A DNA stretch of 64,000 nucleotides, from contig NZ_JAFCTX010000001.1 in NCBI RefSeq assembly GCF_049896245.1, forward strand, positions 62,001-126,000. The letters run 5' to 3'. Made by a program: the position numbers and the translations under genes. Origin of the DNA: Cypionkella sp049896245 (GTDB taxonomy: Bacteria; Pseudomonadota; Alphaproteobacteria; Rhodobacterales; Rhodobacteraceae). Of the stretch, positions 48,679-57,573 are shown in pieces. Position 1 is the stretch's first letter. The number at the start of each line of letters is the position of its first letter. The notes beneath the pieces were generated by a model. It saw nothing but the letters and a program-made list of their open reading frames with translations. It searched no databases and had not been told where the DNA came from.

Positions 48679-49718
48679 CTCAGGCGTCCTTTTGTATCGC
48701 GCGGTGGGCTGCGCTTAAGGGGTTGTCGCGCAAGCGGGTTAGGCCCGCACTGATCCAGATCGGTCTGCGGGTTGCTGGGGTGCGGGGGGCTTGCGCGGGT
48801 TGTTGCCGAAGCGGCGGTGATCTGCGTGCCAGCCCGGCCTTCCAGAATGGCGCGGGCATCTTGCAACGTGCCTATCCCTGCCATCGCGCCGCCTGCGCGC
48901 ACGAACGTACTTGCAGCGGCAATTTTGGGGCCCATCGAGCCTGCCGCAAAGCTGATCTTGTCCAGCGCATCGGGGGTGATCGTGCGAATTGCAGCCTCGG
49001 CAGGGCGGCCCCAATCGCGCATCACCGCCACCACATCGGTCAGCATCAGCAGCGCATCGGCGCGAAGTTCCTGCGCCAGCAAAGCCGCCGTGCGGTCCTT
49101 GTCGATCACCGCCTCGACACCGTCCATACCGCCTGTGGCATTGCGGACCACCGGAATACCGCCGCCCCCGGCGCAGATCACGCAGACGCCCGCCTCGACC
49201 AGCAGTTTGATCGCCGCCAGCCCCAGAATTCGCTGCGGCAGTGGTGAGGGCACCACCCGGCGCAACCCGCCCTTGGGGTCTGCCACCATCGACCAAAAAT
49301 GTTCTGCTTTGATCAGCTTGCCTTCTTCCGCCGAATAGATCGGCCCGATGGGTTTGGTCGGCTGGTCAAAAGCGGGGTCGGCGCGGTCAACCTCAACCCG
49401 GGTCAGCAAGGTTGCACATTCCACCCCGGCAGGCAGCGCGTTCATCAACTCCTGCTCGATCAGATAGCCGATCATGCCTTCGGTTTCCGCCCCCAGCACA
49501 TCCAGCGGCCACAGGGCTTGCGGCGCGTAAGAGGCGGCCTGCAACGCCAGCAGGCCGACTTGCGGGCCGTTGCCATGCGCCACGATGATCTGGTGATCCT
49601 TCGCCAGATCGGCCAAAGCCAGCGCCGCGATCCGCACATTGGTGCGCTGCGCCTGATAGGTCATCGGCTCGCCGTGTTTCAGCAGGGCATTGCCGCCAAG
49701 GGCTACAACGATGCGCAT
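48675..49718 (-). CDS. arcC: Carbamate kinase with unusual C-terminal extension, 347 aa
   Basis: Makes ATP from carbamoyl phosphate, the energy step of the arginine deiminase pathway. Motifs: MRIVVALGGNALLK at the start, IIVAHGNGPQVGLLALQ near 45, VCVICAGGGGIPVV near 170, IDKDRTAALLAQELRADALL near 200. The normal protein would end soon after ILEGRAGTQIT (about residue 305); here about 42 more residues follow, rich in Pro, Arg and Ser, ending in the ATGA overlap with the dehydrogenase gene. ATG at 49718 has AGGAGCC upstream. Loss of the old stop may have coupled it to the next gene. Confidence 0.92.
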   Translation of the reverse strand: MRIVVALGGNALLKHGEPMTYQAQRTNVRIAALALADLAKDHQIIVAHGNGPQVGLLALQAASYAPQALWPLDVLGAETEGMIGYLIEQELMNALPAGVECATLLTRVEVDRADPAFDQPTKPIGPIYSAEEGKLIKAEHFWSMVADPKGGLRRVVPSPLPQRILGLAAIKLLVEAGVCVICAGGGGIPVVRNATGGMDGVEAVIDKDRTAALLAQELRADALLMLTDVVAVMRDWGRPAEAAIRTITPDALDKISFAAGSMGPKIAAASTFVRAGGAMAGIGTLQDARAILEGRAGTQITAASATTRASPPHPSNPQTDLDQCGPNPLARQPLKRSPPRDTKGRLR

Positions 49719-49737
49719 GTTCAGGCTCCTTTCCATT

Positions 49738-49778
49738 TTATTCGGCCAATTCTACTGGCCCAATCTTACTGGCCCAAG
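49738..49778. repeat. 14-bp tandem repeat spanning the arcB stop codon
   Basis: TACTGGCCCAA at 49767 and 49753 and a weaker TATTCGGCCAA at 49739, period 14. On the minus strand each copy reads GGGCCAGTAA, GGGCCAGTAG or GGCCGAATAA, so the arcB stop and preceding codons are repeated twice downstream. Confidence 0.75.
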
Positions 49779-50767
49779 GTGGCGACAAGCACCGCCTTGA
49801 TCGTATGCATCCGGTTTTCCGCCTGATCGAACACCACCGAAGCCCGCGAGCAGAACACCTCATCCGTCACCTCCATGCAGTCGATGCCATGGGCTTGGAA
49901 TGTCGCCTCGCCCACTTCGGTATCGCGGTTGTGGAAGGCAGGCAGGCAATGCATGAATTTGCTGTGCGGGTTGCCAGTGGCGGCCATCACGGCGGCGGTG
50001 ACGCGGTAGGGGGTCAGCAGCTTGATCCGCTCGGCCCAAACCGTATCCGGCTCGCCCATCGAGACCCAAACATCGGTGTAGATGAAATCGCAGTGCTTGA
50101 CCGCCTGCGCCACATCCTCGGTCAGGGTGATCTGCCCGCCGTTAACCTTTGCGATGGCTTCGCAGTGTTTCAGCAGTACCTGATCTGGCGCCAGGCTTTG
50201 CGGGCCGCAAAGCCGGATATCCATCCCGATCAGCGCCGCCCCCACCATCAGCGACGCGGCCATATTGCCGCCGACATCACCCATGAAGCAAAAACTGATA
50301 TCCGACAGATGCTTATGGGTGAATTCGTGCATCGTCATCAGATCGGCCAGCACCTGCGTCGGGTGGAAATCATCGGTCAACCCGTTGTAGACTGGCACGC
50401 CTGAGAACTTGGCCAGCGTCTCGGCATCCTTCTGCGCGAAGCCGCGATATTCGATGCCATCATAGAACCGCCCCAGCACGCGGGCGGTGTCCTGCATGCT
50501 TTCCTTATGGCCGATATGGCTGCCAGCGGGGCCAATGTAGGTGACATGCGCGCCCTGATCATAGGCCGCCACCTCAAAGCCGGACCTTGTGCGGGTGCTG
50601 TCTTTCTCAAAGATCAGCGCGATGTTTTTGCCGCGAAGCCGTGGCTGTTCGGTGCCCGCCGCCTTCGCCGCCTTAAGACTGGCGGCAAGCTGCAACAGGT
50701 GGCGAACCTCGCCGGGGGTAAAATCGAGCAGCTTCAGGAAACTGCGGCCATGCAGGTTTTCGGGCAT
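49766..50767 (-). CDS. arcB: Ornithine carbamoyltransferase (catabolic, ArcB), 333 aa
   Basis: Carbamoyl phosphate site FEKDSTRTRSGFEVAA near residue 55, HPTQVLADLMTM near 135, ornithine-side loop DVWVSMGEPDTVW near 235, and MHCLPAFHNRDTEVG near 270. Length of 333 fits the catabolic ArcB type, which runs in reverse to yield carbamoyl phosphate from citrulline. ATG at 50767 has AGGAGG upstream. Placement between arcA and arcC supports the catabolic role over ArgF. Confidence 0.95.
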   Translation of the reverse strand: MPENLHGRSFLKLLDFTPGEVRHLLQLAASLKAAKAAGTEQPRLRGKNIALIFEKDSTRTRSGFEVAAYDQGAHVTYIGPAGSHIGHKESMQDTARVLGRFYDGIEYRGFAQKDAETLAKFSGVPVYNGLTDDFHPTQVLADLMTMHEFTHKHLSDISFCFMGDVGGNMAASLMVGAALIGMDIRLCGPQSLAPDQVLLKHCEAIAKVNGGQITLTEDVAQAVKHCDFIYTDVWVSMGEPDTVWAERIKLLTPYRVTAAVMAATGNPHSKFMHCLPAFHNRDTEVGEATFQAHGIDCMEVTDEVFCSRASVVFDQAENRMHTIKAVLVATLGQ

Positions 50768-50776
50768 ATTATCCTC

Positions 50777-52000
50777 CTATACCGCGTCGCGGATCAGCGG
50801 GCAGGTCATGCAATGCGAGCCACCCCTGCCCCGACCCAATTCGGCCCCCGGAATGGTGATCACCTCGACGCCCGCCTTGCGCAAAAGGGTGTTGGAATGG
50901 GTGTTGCGTTCATAGCCGACCACCACGCCGGGGCTGAGGCACAAGAGGTTGTTGGCATCGTCCCATTGCTCGCGCTGCGACTCGTAAGCATCGCCGCCGG
51001 TGGGCACCGTGCGGAGGGTTTTCAGGCCCAAAGCCTCGGCCACAACGGCCAGAAACGGCTGGGTTTCCTCGGTGACGTCGATCTTGCCTGCCTTGCCGGG
51101 GCGCAAAGAATAGCTTTGGATCGCATCGGTGACTTCGGCAAACACCGTCACCAGATCGCGGTCACAGAAGGTGAACACCGTATCCAGATGCATCGCAGAT
51201 CGGCTGCGCGGGAATTGGCAGGCGATCACCCGGCTCGCGGCACCCTGCGCAAACAACGCCCGCGCCACCTGCCCCACCGCCTGCGGCGTGCTGCGTTCGC
51301 CCATGCCGATCAACACCACGCCATTGCCAACGGGCATCACATCGCCGCCTTCCAGCGTAGCGGGGCCGTGATCTTGCAGCGGATCGCCCCACCAGATCGG
51401 AAAGCCTGCATCCTTGAAATCGGGGTGGAACCTGTAGATCGCCGCAAGGTTCAGCGTCTCCAGCCGCCGCGCCGCCCAGTGCATCGGGTTCAGCGTGACA
51501 CCGCCGTAGATCCAGCAGGTGGTGTCACGGGTGAAGATATGGTTCGGCAGCGGGGCCAGTACAAAATCTTGCGGGCGCAGCATCGGGATCAGCACACCAG
51601 CGCGCGGGATCGGCAATTCAGCCCGGTTCATGCCGCCGATCAGGATCGAGGACAGCGTGTCCGCCTCCATCTCCATCAGGCAGGCGAACAGATCATCCGA
51701 CAGACCAACCCCGACGGTATTGTCATTGATCCGCGCCGACAGCAGCCATCTGCGGGCTTCCATATCGCGCAGGGTTTCGGTCAGCAGGGCGCGCAGAAAC
51801 ACCACCTCGACGCCGCGCTCGCGCAATACATCGCAGAAGGTCATATGTTCGACCCGCGCCTGTTTCACCCAGATCACATCGTCGAACAGCAGTTCTTCAC
51901 GGTTTTCCGGCGTCAGCCGCGCCATCTCGGTGCCAGGGCGATGCACCATGACGCGGCGCAACAAGCCTGCTTCGGAATGAACGCCATAGGTGAGTGCCAT
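50777..52000 (-). CDS. arcA: Arginine deiminase, 407 aa
   Basis: Hydrolyses arginine to citrulline and ammonia. Motifs: GVHSEAGLLRRVMVHRPG at the start, PNHIFTRDTTCWIYGGVTL near 155, LEGGDVMPVGNGVVLIGMGE near 220, the catalytic His-Asp in MHLDTVFTFCD near 275, and the active-site Cys in GRGGSHCMTCPLIR at the end. ATG at 52000 has AGGAAA upstream. The stop is 9 bases from the arcB start. Confidence 0.96.
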   Translation of the reverse strand: MALTYGVHSEAGLLRRVMVHRPGTEMARLTPENREELLFDDVIWVKQARVEHMTFCDVLRERGVEVVFLRALLTETLRDMEARRWLLSARINDNTVGVGLSDDLFACLMEMEADTLSSILIGGMNRAELPIPRAGVLIPMLRPQDFVLAPLPNHIFTRDTTCWIYGGVTLNPMHWAARRLETLNLAAIYRFHPDFKDAGFPIWWGDPLQDHGPATLEGGDVMPVGNGVVLIGMGERSTPQAVGQVARALFAQGAASRVIACQFPRSRSAMHLDTVFTFCDRDLVTVFAEVTDAIQSYSLRPGKAGKIDVTEETQPFLAVVAEALGLKTLRTVPTGGDAYESQREQWDDANNLLCLSPGVVVGYERNTHSNTLLRKAGVEVITIPGAELGRGRGGSHCMTCPLIRDAV

Positions 52001-52008
52001 GCGGTTTC

Positions 52009-53448
52009 CTATCCAATAACGACGGCGAGGCTAAGCGCCGCCATGATGATCACGGTCAGGGCTGCCAGCAGCGGTGCGATGAAGCGCAGCCAGCGCTCAT
52101 AGGGCACCCGGCCAATGGCGAGGCCGCCCATGACCACGGCGGATGTGGGCGTGATCAGGTTGACGATGCCGCTGCCGGTGGCAAAGGCGGTGACGACCAG
52201 TTCACGCTGCACCCCGGCGAAATCGGCGACCGGGGCAAGGATCGGCATCGACAACACGGCAAGGCCCGAGGTGGAAGGCACAAGGAACGACATGCCCACC
52301 TCGATCCAGTAGATCACGTTGATGAAGGCGACCTTTGGCAAACCTGCGACCGAGATTTCCGCCGCGTGCAGGATGGTATCGGTGATCCGGCCTGCGTCCA
52401 TCACCACCACGATGCCGCGCGCCAGACCGATGATCAGCGCCACCCCCAGCAGATCACGCGCGCCGTTCAGGAAGGCCTCGACCAGCCGGGCCTCTCCCAG
52501 ACGCGCGATCAGGCCGATGAGAATGGCAGCGATCAGGAACAACCCCGACATCTGCGCCATCCACCAACCCTGGCTGGAGACGCCCCAGATCATCACCGCA
52601 AAACTTAGCGCGAACAGGATCAGGACAATCTGATGCAACCCGGTGAACGTGGCTCCCGCTGCGGGTTTGCCACCCAGAAAATGCGCCTCGTTCGCGGCTT
52701 TTTTGTCATAGACCAATGACTTGGACGGGTCCGCCTTCACCCGTGCTGCATAGCGCATCACGAACGCCACCGTGATCAGCCAGCACAGCCCCAGTATGAT
52801 CAGCCGCAGGGCCAGCCCATCGGCAAAGGTCACCCCCGCTGCATCCGACGCGATCACCGTGGAAAACGCGTTGATGGTAGAGCCGAGCACGCCAACCCCC
52901 GCGCCCAGCAGGATCACCGCCACCGCCACCACCGCGTCATAGCCCGCCGCAATCATCACCGGGATCAGCAGAACGTAAAACGCCAGCGTTTCTTCAGCCA
53001 TGCCGTAAGTGGTGCCGCCCAGCGCAAACAGCGCCATCAGAAACGGGATCATCCAGTTCTCGCGGCCCTTCAGCTTGACCATGGCCCGCGCAATACCTGC
53101 ATCAATCGCGCCCGTCGCCGTCACCACCCCGATAAAGCCACCGATGATCAGCACGAACAGCGACACGTCGATGGCGTTGGCCGCATAGCTGTCGGGATCA
53201 TAAAACCCGGCGATCGGGGCGAGGATCACGTCGAACACGCCCTGCGGATTTGCATCGGTCAGCGCATAACTTCCAGCAACCGGAACATCCTTGCCCAAGG
53301 CTTCCGAAGCGACGCGGGCGTATTGCCCCGCCGGGATGATCCAGGTCAGCGCCGCCACCAGAACGATCAGCGCGAACAGGATGGTGAAGGCGGACGGAAA
53401 CCGCAGCCCCGAAGTAGAAACTGGCGCAGGTTCAGGTGTCAGTGGCAC
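52009..53448 (-). CDS. YfcC-family carrier, probable arginine/ornithine antiporter, 479 aa
   Basis: About twelve membrane helices; start region FPSAFTILFALIVLVAALTW IIPAGQY, and the family loop MFALGGTTYGMAEETLAF-like segment ALFALGGTTYGMAEETLA. The end has FLVPSTSGLAVLSMPILAP and ITPTSAVVMGGLAIGRVPYE. YfcC/ArcD-type carriers bring in arginine in exchange for ornithine; it is first in the arc operon. The start is a GTG at 53448 with AGGGGCGA upstream. An FnrL-type box lies 91 bases upstream. Confidence 0.88.
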   Translation of the reverse strand: MPLTPEPAPVSTSGLRFPSAFTILFALIVLVAALTWIIPAGQYARVASEALGKDVPVAGSYALTDANPQGVFDVILAPIAGFYDPDSYAANAIDVSLFVLIIGGFIGVVTATGAIDAGIARAMVKLKGRENWMIPFLMALFALGGTTYGMAEETLAFYVLLIPVMIAAGYDAVVAVAVILLGAGVGVLGSTINAFSTVIASDAAGVTFADGLALRLIILGLCWLITVAFVMRYAARVKADPSKSLVYDKKAANEAHFLGGKPAAGATFTGLHQIVLILFALSFAVMIWGVSSQGWWMAQMSGLFLIAAILIGLIARLGEARLVEAFLNGARDLLGVALIIGLARGIVVVMDAGRITDTILHAAEISVAGLPKVAFINVIYWIEVGMSFLVPSTSGLAVLSMPILAPVADFAGVQRELVVTAFATGSGIVNLITPTSAVVMGGLAIGRVPYERWLRFIAPLLAALTVIIMAALSLAVVIG

Positions 53449-53538
53449 GGTGTCGCCCCTTTTGCGGTTGCAGCACCTCACCGGACGGCAGGTCTGGGAC
53501 GCTGCACTCAGCCATAGAGCCGCTGATCCCGGCCCGCC

Positions 53539-53552
53539 CTGATGCAGATCAA
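53539..53552. promoter_or_regulatory. FnrL box shared by arc operon and P-type ATPase
   Basis: CTGATGCAGATCAA: nine of ten positions of TTGAT-N4-ATCAA. It is centred about 98 bases from the carrier start and 93 bases from the ATPase start. Arginine deiminase operons are classic FNR/ANR targets, which supports the call. Confidence 0.7.
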
Positions 53553-53638
53553 TGCCAGCCTTGCAAAAAACGCGCATGGATCACCGCGATGCCGCCTTTG
53601 TCCGATGCGTCGGTGGCCGCCCTTAGCGGAGACGATCC

Positions 53639-56233
53639 ATGGACAGCGCCCTGCCAAACCCCGCGCCTTTGCCAAGCCCCACCGCTTTACCGGGGCTTTC
53701 CCTTGCTCAGGCCGCGAGCCGCCTGACCGCCGATGGCCCCAATGCCCTGCCGCGCGCCAAGCGCCGCTCGCCGTTGCGGATCATCCTGAACGTGCTGCGC
53801 GAACCGATGCTGGCGCTGCTGCTGGGCGGTGGCGTGGTCTATCTGTTGCTGGGCAGCCGGGCCGAGGCGCTGATCCTGCTCGCCTTTGCCTGCATGTCGA
53901 TCACCATCACCGCTGTGCAAGAGGCGCGCACCGAACGTGTGCTTGATGCGCTGCGCGATCTGACCAGCCCGCGCGCGCTGGTGATACGCGGCGGCGAACG
54001 GCTGCGCATCGCGGGCAGTGATGTGGTGCGCGGCGATCTGATCGTGCTGGCCGAGGGCGACCGCGTGCCCGCCGACGCGCGGCTGTTGCAAGCGGCAGAT
54101 CTTTCGGCCGACGAATCCCTGCTGACCGGCGAGGCGGTGCCGGTGCGCAAGGCGGTGGGCGCTGCGGCGGCCAATGCTCGTCCGGGGGGTGAAGATCAAC
54201 CTCAGGTGTTTTCGGGCACGCTGATCGTGCGGGGTCAGGGGTTGGCCGAGATCACCGCCACAGGGGCGCGCAGTGAAATCGGCAAGATCGGCACGGCACT
54301 AGACCAGTTGGAAACCGGCACGCCGCATTTGCAACGCCAGATGCGGCGCTTGGTGCTGGCTTTTGCGCTGATCGGCGGGGCAGTGGCGCTGTTGGTGGTG
54401 GCGCTTTACGGCTGGCAGCGCGGCGATTGGCTGGACGGCGTGCTGGCGGGTATCGCAGTGGGTATGGCGATGCTGCCGGAAGAATTCCCGATGGTGCTGG
54501 CGGTGTTCATGGCGATGGGGGCATGGCGGATTTCCAAGGCGCGGGTGCTGACGCGCCGGGCCTCGGCGATTGAATCGCTCGGGGCCGCCTCGGTCCTCTG
54601 CACCGACAAAACCGGCACGCTGACCGAAAACCGCATGACGCTGGCGGCGCTGCATCTGCCGGATGGCCAAGCGTTTCTGATCGGGCCTGACCCGGTGCCA
54701 GATGCCTTTCGCGAGCTGGCGGCTGCGGGGGTGATGGCCTCGGCACCCCAGCCGCATGACCCGATGGAACAGGCGTTTCACAGGCTGGCATCAAGGGATT
54801 TGCGCAAGGGAGAGACTCTGCCCGGCGAGGGCCGCAAGCTGATCCGATCTTATCCGCTGTCGGCCAAACTACTGGCGATGTCGCAGGTGTGGGAACGCGC
54901 TGACGGCAAGGGCGGTCATATGGTGGCCGCCAAGGGCGCGCCCGAGGCGATTGCCGATCTGTGCCATCTGTCGGCGACAGCGCGGCAAGCGATGATGCAA
55001 GGCGTGGACGCGATGGCCGCCAAAGGTCTGCGTATTCTTGGCGTCGCCGAAGCGGCCTTTGCAGGGCCAAACCTGCCCGCCGATCAGCATGATTTCGAGT
55101 TTCGCTTCCTTGGGCTTGTCGGGCTTGCCGACCCGTTGCGCGCGTCTGTCCCCACGGCGGTTGCGCAATGCAAATCGGCGGGGATCAAAGTGATCATGAT
55201 CACCGGGGATTATCCGGCCACCGCGCTGGCGATTGCGCAAGCTGCGGGGATTGGCGGCGATCAGGTGATTGACGGCACCGCCTTGAGCGCGATGACCGAC
55301 GCCGATCTGGCCATGGCCGTGCAGACCGCCACCGTTTTCGCCCGCATCCAGCCAGAGCAAAAGCTGCGCATCGTGCGGGCCTTCCAGGCCAGTGGTGCGA
55401 TTGTGGCGATGACGGGCGACGGGGTGAATGACGCGCCCTCACTGAAAGCCGCCGATATTGGTGTGGCGATGGGCGGACGCGGCACTGATGTCGCGCGCGA
55501 GGCCGCAGCGATTGTGCTTCTGGACGATGATTTCGGTGCCATCGTCACCACGGTGCGGCTGGGGCGGCGGATTTATGACAACCTGCGCAAGGCGATGGCG
55601 TTCATACTGGCCGTGCATGTGCCGATTGCGGGCCTTGCGCTGATCCCGCTGGCGTTCGGCATGCCGCTGCTGTTCGGCCCGGTGCATATCGCCTTTCTGG
55701 AGATGGTCATCGACCCGGTGTGTTCGCTGGTGTTTGAGGCAGAAACCGAAGAAGACAACGTGATGACACGGCCACCCCGCCCGGTGGCCGAGCCGCTGTT
55801 TTCGCCGCCGACGATTCTGTGGGGTCTGCTGCAAGGCACGTTGGTGCTGGGTATTGTCTCGACGATCCTGTTCCTTGCCCCCGGCTATGGCTTTGACACC
55901 GATCAGGTCCGCGCCCTGAGTTTTCACGCGCTGGTGCTGTGTGTGGTGGCGCTGATCTTCGTCAACCGTTCGATTTCATCGTCGATTGTCACCGCAATCA
56001 CCCGGCCCAACCGCGCATTGGCTGTGGCCTTGCCCATTGTGGCGGTGCTGCTGGCGGTGACGGTGTTCTGGGCCCCTGCCCGCGATCTGTTCAGCTTTGG
56101 CGCGCTGGAACCACAATGGTTGGTGGTGCCCTTGGGTGCGGGGGTGCTGGTTTTGCTGATCTTGGAAATGCTGAAGCCGCTCTGGCGGCAGGCGGCGCTG
56201 ACGGGGGGCGGCAGCGCGCAGGTTGCCCGGTGA
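53639..56233 (+). CDS. P-type cation-transporting ATPase (Ca2+-ATPase-like), 864 aa
   Basis: Actuator domain with LLTGEAVPVRK near residue 160 (the usual TGES reads TGEA), M4 motif GMAMLPEEFPMVL near 280, phosphorylated Asp in VLCTDKTGTLTENRM near 322, nucleotide domain with KGAPEAI, hinge MTGDGVNDAPSLKAADIGVA near 590, and six C-terminal helices. This fits P2-type ATPases moving Ca2+ or a related cation out of the cytosol. ATG at 53639 has GCGGAG upstream. It shares an FnrL-type box with the arc operon on its left. Confidence 0.9.
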   Translation: MDSALPNPAPLPSPTALPGLSLAQAASRLTADGPNALPRAKRRSPLRIILNVLREPMLALLLGGGVVYLLLGSRAEALILLAFACMSITITAVQEARTERVLDALRDLTSPRALVIRGGERLRIAGSDVVRGDLIVLAEGDRVPADARLLQAADLSADESLLTGEAVPVRKAVGAAAANARPGGEDQPQVFSGTLIVRGQGLAEITATGARSEIGKIGTALDQLETGTPHLQRQMRRLVLAFALIGGAVALLVVALYGWQRGDWLDGVLAGIAVGMAMLPEEFPMVLAVFMAMGAWRISKARVLTRRASAIESLGAASVLCTDKTGTLTENRMTLAALHLPDGQAFLIGPDPVPDAFRELAAAGVMASAPQPHDPMEQAFHRLASRDLRKGETLPGEGRKLIRSYPLSAKLLAMSQVWERADGKGGHMVAAKGAPEAIADLCHLSATARQAMMQGVDAMAAKGLRILGVAEAAFAGPNLPADQHDFEFRFLGLVGLADPLRASVPTAVAQCKSAGIKVIMITGDYPATALAIAQAAGIGGDQVIDGTALSAMTDADLAMAVQTATVFARIQPEQKLRIVRAFQASGAIVAMTGDGVNDAPSLKAADIGVAMGGRGTDVAREAAAIVLLDDDFGAIVTTVRLGRRIYDNLRKAMAFILAVHVPIAGLALIPLAFGMPLLFGPVHIAFLEMVIDPVCSLVFEAETEEDNVMTRPPRPVAEPLFSPPTILWGLLQGTLVLGIVSTILFLAPGYGFDTDQVRALSFHALVLCVVALIFVNRSISSSIVTAITRPNRALAVALPIVAVLLAVTVFWAPARDLFSFGALEPQWLVVPLGAGVLVLLILEMLKPLWRQAALTGGGSAQVAR

Positions 56234-56254
56234 TACGACCAATCGTAAGACAGC

Positions 56255-56268
56255 CTGATTTGGGTCAA
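56255..56268. promoter_or_regulatory. Possible FnrL-like box upstream of nitroreductase pseudogene
   Basis: CTGATTTGGGTCAA matches TTGAT-N4-ATCAA at eight of ten positions; 105 bases before the nitroreductase start. Confidence 0.3.
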
Positions 56269-56373
56269 CGCAGCGATGCGGGATCAGGGGCAAGACAGAC
56301 ACCGATCATCCTTGCATCGACCAAAAGATCGGGTTGGTGCAGGGCATCGCAACGCGGCAAAGGAGACTCACCC

Positions 56374-57471
56374 ATGCTAAAGCGGCGCAATCTTCTGATC
56401 GCAGGCGGAGCGGCCCTGATTGCCGGAGCAGGCGCTGCGGGGTATGGCATACGGCAAATAGGCTCGATGGCGGATTATACTGCGCGCGTGGCCGCCCAGC
56501 GCGCGCCGCTGCCCGCCAATCCACAGGCGCAGGACCTGATCCGCTTTGCCACCTTGGCCGCCAACAGCCACAACACCCAAGCCTGGAGCTTTCGCGTGGC
56601 AGGCAACAGCATCACCCTGCTGCCCGATCTTGCGCGTGCCACGCCTGTGGTGGACCCTGACAATCACCACCTGTTTGTAAGCCTGGGCTGTGCCGCCGAA
56701 AACCTGTCCATCGCCGCCGCCTCACGCGGGATGCCGGGAGAGGTGCGGTTTGATCCGGGCGCTGGCGGTGCGATCCACTTTGCCCATGCGACCGCAGCCG
56801 CGACCGACACCGCCTTGTCGGATGCCATCCCACTGCGGCAATCGACGCGGGGGATCTACGACGGATCAAGCCTGACCCCGGCAGAGCTTGGCCAGTTGGC
56901 AGAGTCGGCGCGCGTGCCGGGTGTTGATCTGATCCTGATCACGGACCGCGGCCAAATCGGGCAACTCGGCGATCTGATCGCGACAGGCAATACCGCCCAG
57001 ATCGCCGACCCGGCCTTTATGGCCGAGTTGAAGCACTGGATGCGGTTCACGCCGCGCCATGCCCTGCACCCCGGCGATGGTCTGTTCAGTGCCACCAGTG
57101 GCAATCCGGTGATGCCTGACTGGTTGGGGCGGTTGGTGCTGGATTGGGCCTATACGGCGCAAGCCGAGAACGACACAAACACCGCCAAGATCGCCTCCTC
57201 TGCCGGAATAGCGGTGTTTGTGGCGGCCAAAGCCGATGCCGAACACTGGGTTCAGGCTGGCCGCGCCTGTCAGCGCTTTGCGTTGCAGGCCACAGCGATG
57301 GGCTTGAAATAGGCTTTCCTGAACCAACCGGTCGAGGTGGCGGCTCTGCGGCCTCAGCTTGCGGCGCTGATCGGTGTGCCGGGGCGCAGGCCTGATCTGG
57401 TGATGCGGTTTGGGCGGGGGGCCGTGATGCCTTATGCGGCGCGCAGGCCAGTTGATGCGGTGCTGTTGTGA
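56374..57471 (+). pseudogene. Acg-type nitroreductase interrupted by one amber codon
   Basis: The frame opens with a twin-arginine-like leader (LKRRNLLIAGGAALIAGAGA) and continues as an Acg-family FMN-binding nitroreductase (DLIRFATLAANSHNTQAWSF, IPLRQSTRGIYDGSSLTPAE). A TAG at 57310-57312 stops it at 312 residues. Beyond it the same frame runs 52 more codons with the exact family C-terminus: AFLNQPVEVAALRPQLAALI and VMRFGRGAVMPYAARRPVDA, ending in TGA at 57471. So one base change has removed the last sixth. The start has AAAGGAGA upstream. The shortened protein lacks part of the dimer and flavin pocket, but readthrough cannot be excluded. Confidence 0.82.
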
Positions 57472-57573
57472 CGGTGCAACCGCGCGACCCGGCGCAATGC
57501 ACGGTCCGTTCCGGTGCTGCACACTTGGTCGCAGCGCATGGGAATCCCACGCCATGACCCAAAGGAACCCCGC

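Noticed and set aside
50507..52102. 531-aa plus-strand ORF opposite arcB/arcA
   Set aside because: Antisense shadow crossing two known genes.
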